A stretch of DNA of 64,000 nt from Thioclava sp. SK-1. Lineage in GTDB: Bacteria; Pseudomonadota; Alphaproteobacteria; Rhodobacterales; Rhodobacteraceae. Shown here piece by piece: positions 18,038 to 27,729 of the stretch. Under the pieces are notes generated by a model. It saw only the letters and a program-made list of their open reading frames with translations, was not told where the DNA came from and did not search any database. The DNA is taken from NCBI RefSeq assembly GCF_001705665.1, contig NZ_MDHA01000032.1, forward strand, positions 248,001-312,000. The letters run 5' to 3'. The position numbers and the translations under genes were made by a program. Each line of letters begins with the position of its first letter. The stretch's first letter is position 1.

Positions 18038-19192
18038 CTAAATTCCGCGCGCTGCCAGCGCATCAAACATCGCCAAACATTGGGCCATCTGATCCAATGT
18101 GACAAATTCATCGGGTTTGTGCGCCTGCGCGATGTCACCCGGGCCGCAGATCACTACATCCAGTCCCATATCCTGAAACAGCCCTGCCTCTGTATTGAAG
18201 GGCACGCAACCGGCTGCATTATGTCCGGTGAGCTGAAAGATCAGGTCGCGGGCGGCGTTCTGGTCCATTGGTTCCAGGCCGATCACCTCTCCGATGACCT
18301 CGGTCGAGATCCCTGTCGTGGCGCTGACCGCCTTCATCTGTGCCTGTAATGTGGCGGTATAGGCCGTGATCTGTGATTGGACGAAATCTTGATCTGCGCG
18401 ATTGATCGGGCGCATTTCCCAATCCAGACGCGCGTGGTTGGCGATGACATTATGGGCCACGCCGCCATGCAACGCGCCGATGTTCAGTGTTGTGTAGGGC
18501 GGATCAAACCGGCCCTGCGCGGGGGCGCGTGCGATCAGTGCCTGGCGCAGTTCTAGCAGGCGCGAAATATAGCGCGCCGCATATTCCACGGCATTCACAC
18601 CTTTGTCGGGGTTCGAGCTATGGCCTTCAAGGCCCTCAAAATGCACAGAATATTCGCAGCAACCCTTGTTGCCCTCTATCACCTGCATCATCGTGGGCTC
18701 CCCGATCAGACACAGTGCCGGGCGGGTGTCACGTCGCTTCAATTCGGCGGTAAGGGCGCGACCGCCAAGGCAGCCGACCTCCTCATCGTATGTGAAGGCG
18801 AAATGCACAGGTCGGCTATGGGCGGCGCGTGCCAATTCCGGCAGCTTCGCCAGACAGCATGCGATAAAGCCCTTCATGTCGCAGGCACCGCGCCCGTATA
18901 GGGCACCGTCGCGTTGTGTCATTGTGAACGGATCGGTGGACCAGTCCTGATCCGTCACCGGCACCACGTCAGAATGGCCCGACAAAACAAGACCACCGGG
19001 CACATCAGGTCCAAGCGTTGCCCAAAGATTGGCCTTGGTGCCTGATGGATCGTACAAAACCTCCACCGTTGCGCCGCCATCACGCAGCCGCGCAGCGATG
19101 TAGGTGATCACGTCCAGATTGCTATCGGCTGATACCGTGGGGAAGGCGATCAGGTCGTTTAGAATCGCCGTGGCATGCTCCAGATCGCGCAT
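18038..19192 (-). CDS. argE: M20-family N-acetyl-amino acid deacetylase (ArgE-like), possibly N-acetyl-diaminobutyrate deacetylase
   Basis: Zinc-dependent M20 peptidase/deacetylase of 384 residues. Metal-site motifs are present: LSGHSDVVP (His/Asp), ACDMKGFIA (bridging Asp) and DEEVGCLG (catalytic and ligand Glu), plus GLEGHSSNP in the dimerisation lid and AHKPDEF at the C-terminal His ligand. By similarity it is ArgE (N2-acetylornithine deacetylase). However, its ATG overlaps the doeA stop (TGATG) inside an ectoine cluster. DoeA releases N2-acetyl-2,4-diaminobutyrate, one carbon shorter than acetylornithine, so that could be the true substrate. This reassignment is inference. Confidence 0.85.
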   Translation of the reverse strand: MRDLEHATAILNDLIAFPTVSADSNLDVITYIAARLRDGGATVEVLYDPSGTKANLWATLGPDVPGGLVLSGHSDVVPVTDQDWSTDPFTMTQRDGALYGRGACDMKGFIACCLAKLPELARAAHSRPVHFAFTYDEEVGCLGGRALTAELKRRDTRPALCLIGEPTMMQVIEGNKGCCEYSVHFEGLEGHSSNPDKGVNAVEYAARYISRLLELRQALIARAPAQGRFDPPYTTLNIGALHGGVAHNVIANHARLDWEMRPINRADQDFVQSQITAYTATLQAQMKAVSATTGISTEVIGEVIGLEPMDQNAARDLIFQLTGHNAAGCVPFNTEAGLFQDMGLDVVICGPGDIAQAHKPDEFVTLDQMAQCLAMFDALAARGI

Positions 19193-20376
19193 CAGTCTTT
19201 CACAAACAGCTTGCGGTCGATGTTGCACAATGGCTCTGCTGCGCCGTCTTCACGGATCAAGATGGTCTCGGTGGTTTCCATCCCCCAGTCATCCATCCAC
19301 AGCCCGGGCATAAAGTGGAATGTCATCCCCGGCTCCAGCACGGTTTCATCAAACCCGCGCAGGCTAACGGTATGTTCGCCCCAGTCGGGCGGGTAAGAGC
19401 AGCCAACCGCATAGCCACAGCGCGCCGGGCGCTCAATCCCGACTTTCAGCAATTCGGCATCCAATGCACGTGAGATATCGCACGCCCGATTGCCAGCGCG
19501 CGCGACTTCAATTCCCGCGTTCAGCCCTTCGGTCAGGGCATCGGCGGCATCAATCATATGCTGCGGTGGCTTGCCAAGATAAATAGAGCGGCAAAGCGGC
19601 GCGTGATAGCGGCGATAACAGCCAGATTGTTCGACAAATGTCATCTGATCGGCCTGAAATGCCTCGCCGTTCCAGGTCAGATGGGGCGCAGAGGCGTCGG
19701 CCCCAGATGGCAGCATTGGCACGATGGCGGGATAATCCCCCCATGAATCATCTTCGCCCTGAACAGCCGTTTTATAGAGTTCACCGACCAAATCATGCTT
19801 GTGATAGCCCGGCTCGACCAGCTCGATCGCGCGGGTGATCACCAGTTCCGAAATCCGCGCGGCGCGGCGCATGAAGGCCAGCTCTTGATCCGATTTGATC
19901 AGGCGCTGCCAATTTACCAAAACACTAGCGTCGATTAAGGCGGCATCGGGCAGCCCTTCGGTCAGAACGGCATGGGCCTTGGCCGAATAGAAATAGGTCT
20001 CCATCTCAACGCCGATGCGCTTGTCTGCCAGCCCCATGATCCGCAGATGCGATGCCAGATCTTCCATCGGGTGGAAGACATCCGATTGCACCATACGATC
20101 TGGATAGGCGAGGATATGGTCGTCTTGCATCCAGACAGTGCGTCGGGCCCCATTGGCATCCATGTGACGGCCCCACCAGATCGGATCACCCTCCATCGTC
20201 AAGATGACGCCCTGATGGGTGTAAAACGACCAACCGTCATAGCCTGTCAGCCAATATTGGTTTGATGGGTTGGTCACATACAGAACGTCAATCCGGCGTT
20301 CCATCATGGCGCGGCGCACCAATCTGATCCGGCGTTGATATTCATCATGGGTAAAGGGGGCGTTGGCGATCGGCAT
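19192..20376 (-). CDS. doeA: Ectoine hydrolase DoeA (M24 family)
   Basis: 394-residue creatinase/prolidase-fold hydrolase. It opens the ectoine ring to give N-acetyl-L-2,4-diaminobutyrate, the first step of ectoine use. The N-terminal domain (TNPSNQYWLTGYDGWSFYTH) and the C-terminal pita-bread domain (TFVEQSGCYRRYHAPLCRSI; GCSYPPDWGEHTVSLRG; FHFMPGLWMDDWGMETTETI) match DoeA/EutD rather than true metallopeptidases, which keep all metal ligands. A strong GGAGG site precedes the ATG. It is coupled to the ArgE-like gene and lies behind ectR. No ectoine transporter or enuR gene is in the window. Confidence 0.9.
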   Translation of the reverse strand: MPIANAPFTHDEYQRRIRLVRRAMMERRIDVLYVTNPSNQYWLTGYDGWSFYTHQGVILTMEGDPIWWGRHMDANGARRTVWMQDDHILAYPDRMVQSDVFHPMEDLASHLRIMGLADKRIGVEMETYFYSAKAHAVLTEGLPDAALIDASVLVNWQRLIKSDQELAFMRRAARISELVITRAIELVEPGYHKHDLVGELYKTAVQGEDDSWGDYPAIVPMLPSGADASAPHLTWNGEAFQADQMTFVEQSGCYRRYHAPLCRSIYLGKPPQHMIDAADALTEGLNAGIEVARAGNRACDISRALDAELLKVGIERPARCGYAVGCSYPPDWGEHTVSLRGFDETVLEPGMTFHFMPGLWMDDWGMETTETILIREDGAAEPLCNIDRKLFVKD

Positions 20377-20544
20377 TCATCCTCCAAAGGTCAAATTGCG
20401 GTGCGCACAGTCTTCGGCGAATACGGTGGCCGCGCAGACATAGGGTCACATTGAACCCAGTCCAGTCAAACGCAAAGCCCAAAGAATGGCTGCGTAACTG
20501 ATTAGCAGGGCTAGAGTTTTCGAGGTGTCGCTTAAAATTTAGTC

Positions 20545-20574
20545 TTTTCGCGCCCAGAATCTGGGGCGCGAAAA
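20545..20574. repeat. Perfect 11-bp inverted repeat after ectR
   Basis: TTTTCGCGCCC-N8-GGGCGCGAAAA lies 4 bases after the ectR stop. Both strands read T-run first and A-run last, the reverse of a classical terminator. It may protect or terminate the ectR transcript by another route. The remaining gap up to doeA (20377-20544) must hold the doeA promoter if doeA is transcribed independently. Confidence 0.5.
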
Positions 20575-20578
20575 AGGC

Positions 20579-21061
20579 TTACGCACGGGTAACAATGTCA
20601 CCGGCATGCAGCACGGGTGCCGCGTCGATCTGCGCCGCATCCAACATGCCCGCTACGCGTTCAAGGGACGCGATCAACTGTGCCTGTTCCCAATCTTGCA
20701 GGCCTTCAAACTTGCGCACGAACCGCTGTTGCAGCGCATCTGGGGCTTCTTCAAGTGCGGCGCGGCCAAGGTCGGTCAGTACAATGTCGGTCTGGCGGCG
20801 GTCAATTTCTGAGCGCTGGCGCAAAACCACTTTCTTATCCACCAGCTTGTCGACCAGGGATGTGACGGTCGCTTGGCTTACCCCCATCTGGGTGGAAATA
20901 CCCTTCGCGGTGGCCCAGCCCTTTTCGGCAACCACCTGAAGCACGCGGAATTGAACCGGCGTCAGGCCGGCTGATTTCGCAAGGTCACGGCCGAAAAGCT
21001 CAGTCGCACGAAGGATTCGGCGTAATGCAATCAAACTCATATCGATACGCTTGTCGGTCAC
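20579..21061 (-). CDS. ectR: MarR-family regulator of ectoine genes (EctR)
   Basis: About 160 residues with a MarR winged helix: WATAKGISTQMGVSQATVTSLVDKLV recognition region, then the wing RQRSEIDRRQTDIVLTDLGR. It is divergent from ectABC-ask, the position of the EctR1 repressor described in methylotrophs, and is taken to control that operon. The frame stays open upstream to a TTG at 21127, but GTG at 21061 (with AAAGGTG upstream) is the more likely start; ATG at 21040 is also possible. Confidence 0.82.
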   Translation of the reverse strand: MTDKRIDMSLIALRRILRATELFGRDLAKSAGLTPVQFRVLQVVAEKGWATAKGISTQMGVSQATVTSLVDKLVDKKVVLRQRSEIDRRQTDIVLTDLGRAALEEAPDALQQRFVRKFEGLQDWEQAQLIASLERVAGMLDAAQIDAAPVLHAGDIVTRA

Positions 21062-21157
21062 CTGTGCACCTTTATCACCTGAAAACTTTGTATGGCTTAG
21101 TATCGCAGATGTGTTTGGGTGCGGCAATCGACAGATCCTTAGGTTGTTTCGTTGATT

Positions 21158-21297
21158 TATCGAAGCATTTAATTAAGCGGTGGTAAGGAAATATGCAAGA
21201 AATATTGGATATATTTCCCAATCCTCAAAAAAATTGAAGAAAAATACTTTGAAGGTTGAAAACTTTCTGCAACTGCATTATTTAGCCTATCGAAGCA
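21158..21297. repeat. Direct repeats TATCGAAGCA in the ectR-ectA intergenic region
   Basis: The decamer TATCGAAGCA occurs at 21158-21167 and again at 21288-21297, immediately before the ectA start. The first copy is part of an imperfect palindrome (TTCG-TTGATTTAT-CGAA). The 237-base divergent gap is strongly AT-rich and should contain the osmotically controlled ect promoter. The repeats are candidate EctR sites on either side of that promoter; this is inference. Confidence 0.35.
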
Positions 21298-21298
21298 A

Positions 21299-21871
21299 AT
21301 GAAAGGGCTTTCTACCGTGTCGCCAGTTGAACTCGCCATTACACCGGACATCACTTTCCGCAAGCCGACCTCTCAGGACGGTGCGGAAATCTGGTCGTTG
21401 ATCAAGCAGTGCAAGCCGCTTGACGAAAATTCGATGTATTGCAACCTGTTGCAGTGCGATCATTTTGCCGACACCTGCGTGTTGGTGGAGCGCGACGGCC
21501 AGCCAATCGGCTGGGTTTCCGGCTACATCACACCTTCATGCCCTGAGACATTCTTTGTTTGGCAGGTTGCGGTTTCACCCGCGGCCCGTGGCCTTGGTTT
21601 GGGTAAGCGGATGCTGAAGCATCTGTTGAACCGTCCTGAGGCCGAAGCCTGCACAAAGATGAAGACAACGATCACCAAATCGAACGAAGCAAGCTGGGGC
21701 CTGTTCCGGTCCTTCGCGCGCTCAACAGGTGGTGATTTGACATCGGAGGCCCATTTCCACAAGGATGATCACTTCGATGGGCATGCTTCAACGGAACATA
21801 TGGTAACGATCTGCTACGGATCGGGTGCCGACGTAGAACCAAATCGCGAAGAAGACCGCGCCGCCGCATAA
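21299..21871 (+). CDS. ectA: L-2,4-diaminobutyrate N-acetyltransferase EctA
   Basis: Acetylates L-2,4-diaminobutyrate at N4 with acetyl-CoA, second step of ectoine synthesis. GNAT fold of 190 residues: FRKPTSQDGAEIWSLIKQC near the N-terminus, CPETFFVWQVAVSPAARGLGLGK (acetyl-CoA pyrophosphate loop) and a catalytic-region ENSMYCNLLQCDHFADTC. The start at 21299 lacks a good ribosome site; GTG at 21317 with AAAGGG upstream is an alternative. First gene of ectABC-ask. Confidence 0.95.
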   Translation: MKGLSTVSPVELAITPDITFRKPTSQDGAEIWSLIKQCKPLDENSMYCNLLQCDHFADTCVLVERDGQPIGWVSGYITPSCPETFFVWQVAVSPAARGLGLGKRMLKHLLNRPEAEACTKMKTTITKSNEASWGLFRSFARSTGGDLTSEAHFHKDDHFDGHASTEHMVTICYGSGADVEPNREEDRAAA

Positions 21872-21894
21872 CCGCGTGCCGTGATGGCTTCACT

Positions 21895-21921
21895 CAGCGG
21901 TCCGATACTGTCGGTCCGCTG
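21895..21921 (+). repeat. Intercistronic hairpin between ectA and ectB
   Basis: CAGCGG-T-CCGA-N5-TCGG-T-CCGCTG forms a 10-bp stem with one T-T mismatch. No T-run follows, so it is more likely an mRNA stability or processing element, or an attenuator, than a terminator. It starts 23 bases after the ectA stop. Confidence 0.5.
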
Positions 21922-21965
21922 ACCTCCCTTTCATATCGAAATCCCAAACCCCACGAGGTTTTTTC

Positions 21966-23234
21966 ATGCCGTTTGACACTGCAAACGATAAATCTATTTT
22001 TGTTCGCCGCGAATCCGAAGCACGCTCCTATTGCCGTGGTTTCGACACCATTTTCACCAAAGCGTCCGGGTCCGAACTGTTTGATGCTGCGGGAAATCGC
22101 TATATTGATTTTCTGGCCGGCTGTTCGTCGCTGAACTACGGCCACAATGATCCCGACATGAAGCAGGCGCTGGTTGATCACCTGATGGGTGACAAAATGG
22201 GCCACGCGCTTGATTTACACACCGATACTAAGGCTGATTTCCTGGCCGCGATGGAGGAGCATATCCTCAAGCCGCGCAACATGGACCATAAGGTGATGTT
22301 CATGGGGCCGACCGGCGCCAATGCGGTTGAAGCGGCTTTGAAAATTGCGCGCAAGGCAACAGGTCGTCAAAATGTCATCGCCTTTACCAATGGCTTCCAC
22401 GGCGTAACCATGGGCGCGTTGGCGGCGACTGGCAATGGGTATCACCGCGGTGGGGCAGGGATGCTGACACAAGGCGTGTCGCGCGTGCCGTTTGAAAACT
22501 ATGCTGCCGGTGTCGACGCTGTTGCGCTGTTGGACCAGATGCTGACAGATCCTTCGGGCGGTATCGATCCGCCCGCGGCGATTATGTTGGAAACGGTTCA
22601 GGGCGAAGGCGGTCTAAACGCTGCATCGCCGGAATTCGTGCGCGGCGTGGCTAAACTGGCCAAGAAGCACGGTGCATTGTTAATCCTTGATGATATTCAG
22701 GCAGGCTGCGGACGAACCGGCACGTTCTTCTCGTTTGAAGAGATGGGTGTGAACCCCGATATTGTGACAATGGCGAAATCGGTCTCTGGTTTTGGCTTGC
22801 CGATGGCTGTGTTGCTGGTGCGCCCGGAATATGACGTGATGGGCCCGGCAGAGCATAACGGCACGTTCCGTGGCAACACACATGCCTTCCTGACGGCAAC
22901 CGTCGCGATCAAGAAATTCTGGTCCGATGACACGTTTCAGCGGTCATTGGCCGATAAGGCTGTGATCTTGACCACAGCACTGCAAGACGTCGCGAATATG
23001 GTGGACGGTGCCTTCCTGAAAGGTCGCGGTATTATGCAAGGCGTGGATGTGGGCACGGGAGAGTTGGCGTCGGCCATCTGCAAACGCTGCTTTGCCAAGG
23101 GTCTTGTGATCGAAACATCAGGCAATGAAGATCAGGTCGTCAAGGTGCTTGCACCGCTGACCACCGATGAAAAGACCTTCCGCGAAGGTTTGAACATCTT
23201 GATCGAAGCTGCACGCGAAGTCACCTCCGCGTAA
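21966..23234 (+). CDS. ectB: L-2,4-diaminobutyrate transaminase EctB
   Basis: PLP-dependent class III aminotransferase that makes L-2,4-diaminobutyrate from aspartate-4-semialdehyde and glutamate, the first committed step to ectoine. The 422-residue product shows FLAGCSSLNYGHNDP, GPTGANAVEAALKIARKATG (PLP phosphate site), LILDDIQAGCGRTG (PLP ring Asp) and the Schiff-base lysine in MAKSVSGFGLPMAVLLV. A GAGG site precedes the ATG. It follows ectA and the intercistronic hairpin. Confidence 0.97.
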   Translation: MPFDTANDKSIFVRRESEARSYCRGFDTIFTKASGSELFDAAGNRYIDFLAGCSSLNYGHNDPDMKQALVDHLMGDKMGHALDLHTDTKADFLAAMEEHILKPRNMDHKVMFMGPTGANAVEAALKIARKATGRQNVIAFTNGFHGVTMGALAATGNGYHRGGAGMLTQGVSRVPFENYAAGVDAVALLDQMLTDPSGGIDPPAAIMLETVQGEGGLNAASPEFVRGVAKLAKKHGALLILDDIQAGCGRTGTFFSFEEMGVNPDIVTMAKSVSGFGLPMAVLLVRPEYDVMGPAEHNGTFRGNTHAFLTATVAIKKFWSDDTFQRSLADKAVILTTALQDVANMVDGAFLKGRGIMQGVDVGTGELASAICKRCFAKGLVIETSGNEDQVVKVLAPLTTDEKTFREGLNILIEAAREVTSA

Positions 23235-23320
23235 TTGCCGAAATACCAACCAAATGACCCGGGAGGGGCTGCGCATGTGGCCCGCCCGTGCGGTCTTATT
23301 TGCTGATAGGGACTAATCTT

Positions 23321-23728
23321 ATGATCGTTCGTGATTTTAATGAGCTGAAGAACACCGACCGTTCGGTTTCCAATGAACGCTGGACCTCGGTGCGGATGCT
23401 TTTGGCTGATGACAATATGAACTTTTCCTTCCACATCACTACGCTGGAAGCCGGTTCAGAGCATGAATTCCACTACAAGCACCACTTTGAAAGCGTGTAT
23501 TGCATGTCCGGGACGGGCCGCATCATCGAGCTGGACAATAATAACGTCACCCATGAAATCAAGCCCGGCGTGATGTACGCGCTTAATTTGAATGACCGCC
23601 ACCGTCTGATCGCAGATGATGGCGCGGATCTTGTCATGGCATGCTGCTTTAACCCGCCAGTCACCGGGAAAGAAGTGCACCGTGAAGACGGCTCTTATGC
23701 GCCCGCAGATGAACTGTCGGAGGCCTAA
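23321..23728 (+). CDS. ectC: L-ectoine synthase EctC
   Basis: Cupin-fold enzyme that cyclises N4-acetyl-diaminobutyrate to ectoine. The 135-residue product begins MIVRDFNELKNTDRSVSNER, has metal-site residues around HEFHYKHHFESVYCMSGTG (Glu, Tyr/His ligands) and RHRLIADDGADLVMACCFNP near the end. I use the ATG at 23321, which matches the conserved N-terminus, not the in-frame upstream ATG at 23288. Third gene of the ect operon. Confidence 0.97.
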   Translation: MIVRDFNELKNTDRSVSNERWTSVRMLLADDNMNFSFHITTLEAGSEHEFHYKHHFESVYCMSGTGRIIELDNNNVTHEIKPGVMYALNLNDRHRLIADDGADLVMACCFNPPVTGKEVHREDGSYAPADELSEA

Positions 23729-23735
23729 TCCATTG

Positions 23736-25169
23736 GTGAGCCATCCCAAACATACCGTCGAGAAAATCGGCGGCACCTCAATGAGCCGCGTGCACGAACT
23801 GCGTGATACGCTGTTCATCGGGGATCGCAAAGGTGCCGAGATCTATGGCCGGATTTTTGTCGTTTCGGCATTTTCGGGTATCACAAACCTTTTGTTGGAA
23901 CATAAGAAAACAGGCGAGTCTGGCGTTTACGCACGTTTTGCCAATGCCGATAACGATCATGGCTGGCTGGAGGCGCTGGACACGGTCGCCACAGCGATGG
24001 TCGCAGCACATGAGAAGGTGCTGGAACATCCGGCGGACCTGGCGCAGGCCGCATCTTTTGTGAAAGATCGCATTGATGGGTCGCGCAATTGCCTGATCGA
24101 TTTGGGCCGCTTGTGCTCTTATGGTCATTTCCGGCTGTCCGATCACATGCTGGCAATGCGTGAAATGCTGTCAGGTCTGGGCGAAGCGCATTCGGCCTTT
24201 GTCACCACCTTGATGCTCAATCGTTCTGGAGTTGATGCACGGTTTGTCGATCTGTCTGGCTGGCGCGATGAGGGGCATCCCGATCTTGACCAGCGGCTGA
24301 CCGAAGGCCTGACCGGGATCGACCTTACGACCGAAATGCCGATCGTGACTGGCTACGCCCAATGCACCGAAGGGCTGATGAAAGAGTTTGATCGTGGATA
24401 TTCTGAGGTCACTTTTTCACGGCTTGCCGCGCTGACAGGTGCAAGCGAGGCGATCATCCATAAGGAATTCCATCTGTCTTCGGCAGACCCGAACCTTGTG
24501 GGGCAGGATGCAGTGCGTAAGTTGGGTCATACGAATTATGATGTGGCCGATCAGTTGTCGAATATGGGAATGGAAGCCATCCACCCAAAGGCAGCCAAGG
24601 TCCTGCGCCAAAATGAGATCCCGCTGCGGGTGACCAATGCGTTTGAACCCAATGATCCGGGCACGCTGATTGATGACAAACCGGCACAGACGCCACGTGT
24701 TGAGATCGTGACCGGACTGGACATTATCGCGCTGGAATTGTTTGAGCAGGACATGGTCGGGGTCAAAGGCTATGACGCCGCGATCCTTGAGGTGCTGACC
24801 CGACATGAGGTCCGCATCATTTCCAAAGTGTCGAATGCCAATACGATCACGCATTATGTCGATAGTTCGTTGAAGGTCATGCGCCGTGTTGAGAAGGATC
24901 TAAACAAGATCTATCCGGCGGCCAAAGTGTCGGCGCGTCCATTGGCAATGGCATCGGTAATCGGGCGTGATCTGCATGGCCTGTCAGCCTTGTCACGCGG
25001 CTTGAACGCGATCGCGGCCTCTGGTCGTGAGGCGCTGGGGGCCACCCAAGGTCCGCGCAATGTCGATGTGCTGTTCATCTTGGAGCGTGACGATCTGAAG
25101 CCGGTTATCACCGCGCTGCATGGTGAATTCGTCTCTGCAACACAGCCGTCCATTCAAAGCGCGGCATAA
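23736..25169 (+). CDS. ask: Ectoine-specific aspartokinase Ask_Ect
   Basis: Phosphorylates aspartate to feed aspartate-4-semialdehyde to EctB. About 477 residues; the N-terminus HTVEKIGGTSM is the aspartokinase signature, VVSAFSGITNLLLEHKK follows, and the C-terminal part has ACT-like segments (RIISKVSNANTITHYVD, RNVDVLFILERDDLKPVI). Being the last gene of ectABC-ask identifies it as the specialised isoform, usually free of lysine/threonine feedback. The start is GTG 23736 or TTG 23733, after GGAGG at 23719. Confidence 0.94.
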   Translation: MSHPKHTVEKIGGTSMSRVHELRDTLFIGDRKGAEIYGRIFVVSAFSGITNLLLEHKKTGESGVYARFANADNDHGWLEALDTVATAMVAAHEKVLEHPADLAQAASFVKDRIDGSRNCLIDLGRLCSYGHFRLSDHMLAMREMLSGLGEAHSAFVTTLMLNRSGVDARFVDLSGWRDEGHPDLDQRLTEGLTGIDLTTEMPIVTGYAQCTEGLMKEFDRGYSEVTFSRLAALTGASEAIIHKEFHLSSADPNLVGQDAVRKLGHTNYDVADQLSNMGMEAIHPKAAKVLRQNEIPLRVTNAFEPNDPGTLIDDKPAQTPRVEIVTGLDIIALELFEQDMVGVKGYDAAILEVLTRHEVRIISKVSNANTITHYVDSSLKVMRRVEKDLNKIYPAAKVSARPLAMASVIGRDLHGLSALSRGLNAIAASGREALGATQGPRNVDVLFILERDDLKPVITALHGEFVSATQPSIQSAA

Positions 25170-25184
25170 GTGCTGAAAAACTAA

Positions 25185-26663
<1,479 letters not shown>

Positions 26664-26667
26664 TTAC

Positions 26668-27729
26668 ATGGATGGACTGACTGCGACACGGTATTGGGAT
26701 GGCAAAGAAGAGCTGGAATGTGTCTCTGTCATTCCAGAAGCGCCAAATGTGAAAACCTTTTGTTTTCAATCTCCTTCGGGTGCGTTGTTCAGTTTTCAAC
26801 CCGGTCAGTTCCTGACATTGGAATTGCCGGTGGCCGGTGGGCCGCTGCACCGAACCTATACGATTTCCTCATCCCCGTCGCGACCGATGTCGATTACCGT
26901 AACGGTAAAGGCACAAGACGGGTCCCTGGGCTCTCGTTGGTTGTTGGATCATCTGGGGCCGGGGATGCGGCTGCGCGCGATCGGACCGGCGGGCAGTTTT
27001 TCGATGGTAAATTATCCGGCACGAAAATATCTGTTTGTGTCCGCAGGCTCGGGGATTACGCCGATGATGTCGATGACGACACATCTCTATGATCTGGGCC
27101 GCGATTGCGACATTGTTTTTGTGAACTGTGCCCGTCGCCCGTCCGAGATCATCTTCCGCGAGCGGTTGGAACATATGGCTAGCCGCATTTCGGGGATTGA
27201 TCTGAAATGGGTTGTCGAAGGGCCTGATAAATTGGTGCCGTGGACTGGATACCAAGGCCATTTCAACCAGTTGATGCTGGGTTTGATGGCACCGGATTAT
27301 CTGGACCGGGAGGTATTTTGCTGCGGGCCTGAGCCATTCATGCAAGCTGTCCGCGAAGCGTTGGCGGGCTTGGGCTTTGATATGGATCGCTATCATCAGG
27401 AAAGCTTCCACGCCCCTGTCGAAGATGCGCGTGAGATCCCTGAAGATGTCGTTTTAGATGAGGATAGCACAGCAGAGGTTGAATTTGCGCTGTCCGGTGT
27501 CACCGCGAAATGCGCGGAAACCGATACGCTTTTGTCGGTGGCACGCGGGGCAGGGTTGAACATTCCGTCGGGCTGCACCTTTGGTGTGTGCGGCACATGC
27601 AAGGTCAAAAAGACCGCCGGTGATGTCCATATGGTCCATAATGGCGGCATCACCGATGAGGATATCGATGACGGCTATATTCTTGCCTGCTGCTCACATC
27701 CGCGCGGGCATGTGACGGTCGAAATCTAG
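26668..27729 (+). CDS. gbcB: Glycine betaine monooxygenase, reductase subunit GbcB
   Basis: NADH-dependent flavin/iron-sulfur reductase that supplies electrons to GbcA. 353 residues: FAD-binding barrel (HRTYTISSSPS), NAD-binding domain (SAGSGITPMMSM, CCGPEPFMQAV), then a C-terminal plant-type [2Fe-2S] ferredoxin domain (CTFGVCGTCKVKK and distal Cys in ILACCSHP). The ATG at 26668 is 4 bases after the gbcA stop, so the two are coupled. Its end overlaps the convergent histidine kinase gene by 4 bases. Confidence 0.9.
   Translation: MDGLTATRYWDGKEELECVSVIPEAPNVKTFCFQSPSGALFSFQPGQFLTLELPVAGGPLHRTYTISSSPSRPMSITVTVKAQDGSLGSRWLLDHLGPGMRLRAIGPAGSFSMVNYPARKYLFVSAGSGITPMMSMTTHLYDLGRDCDIVFVNCARRPSEIIFRERLEHMASRISGIDLKWVVEGPDKLVPWTGYQGHFNQLMLGLMAPDYLDREVFCCGPEPFMQAVREALAGLGFDMDRYHQESFHAPVEDAREIPEDVVLDEDSTAEVEFALSGVTAKCAETDTLLSVARGAGLNIPSGCTFGVCGTCKVKKTAGDVHMVHNGGITDEDIDDGYILACCSHPRGHVTVEI

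Noticed and set aside
21061-21127. Extended ectR starting at TTG 21127
   Set aside because: TTG without a ribosome site; the extra 22 residues are unlike MarR N-termini and would intrude into the ect promoter region.
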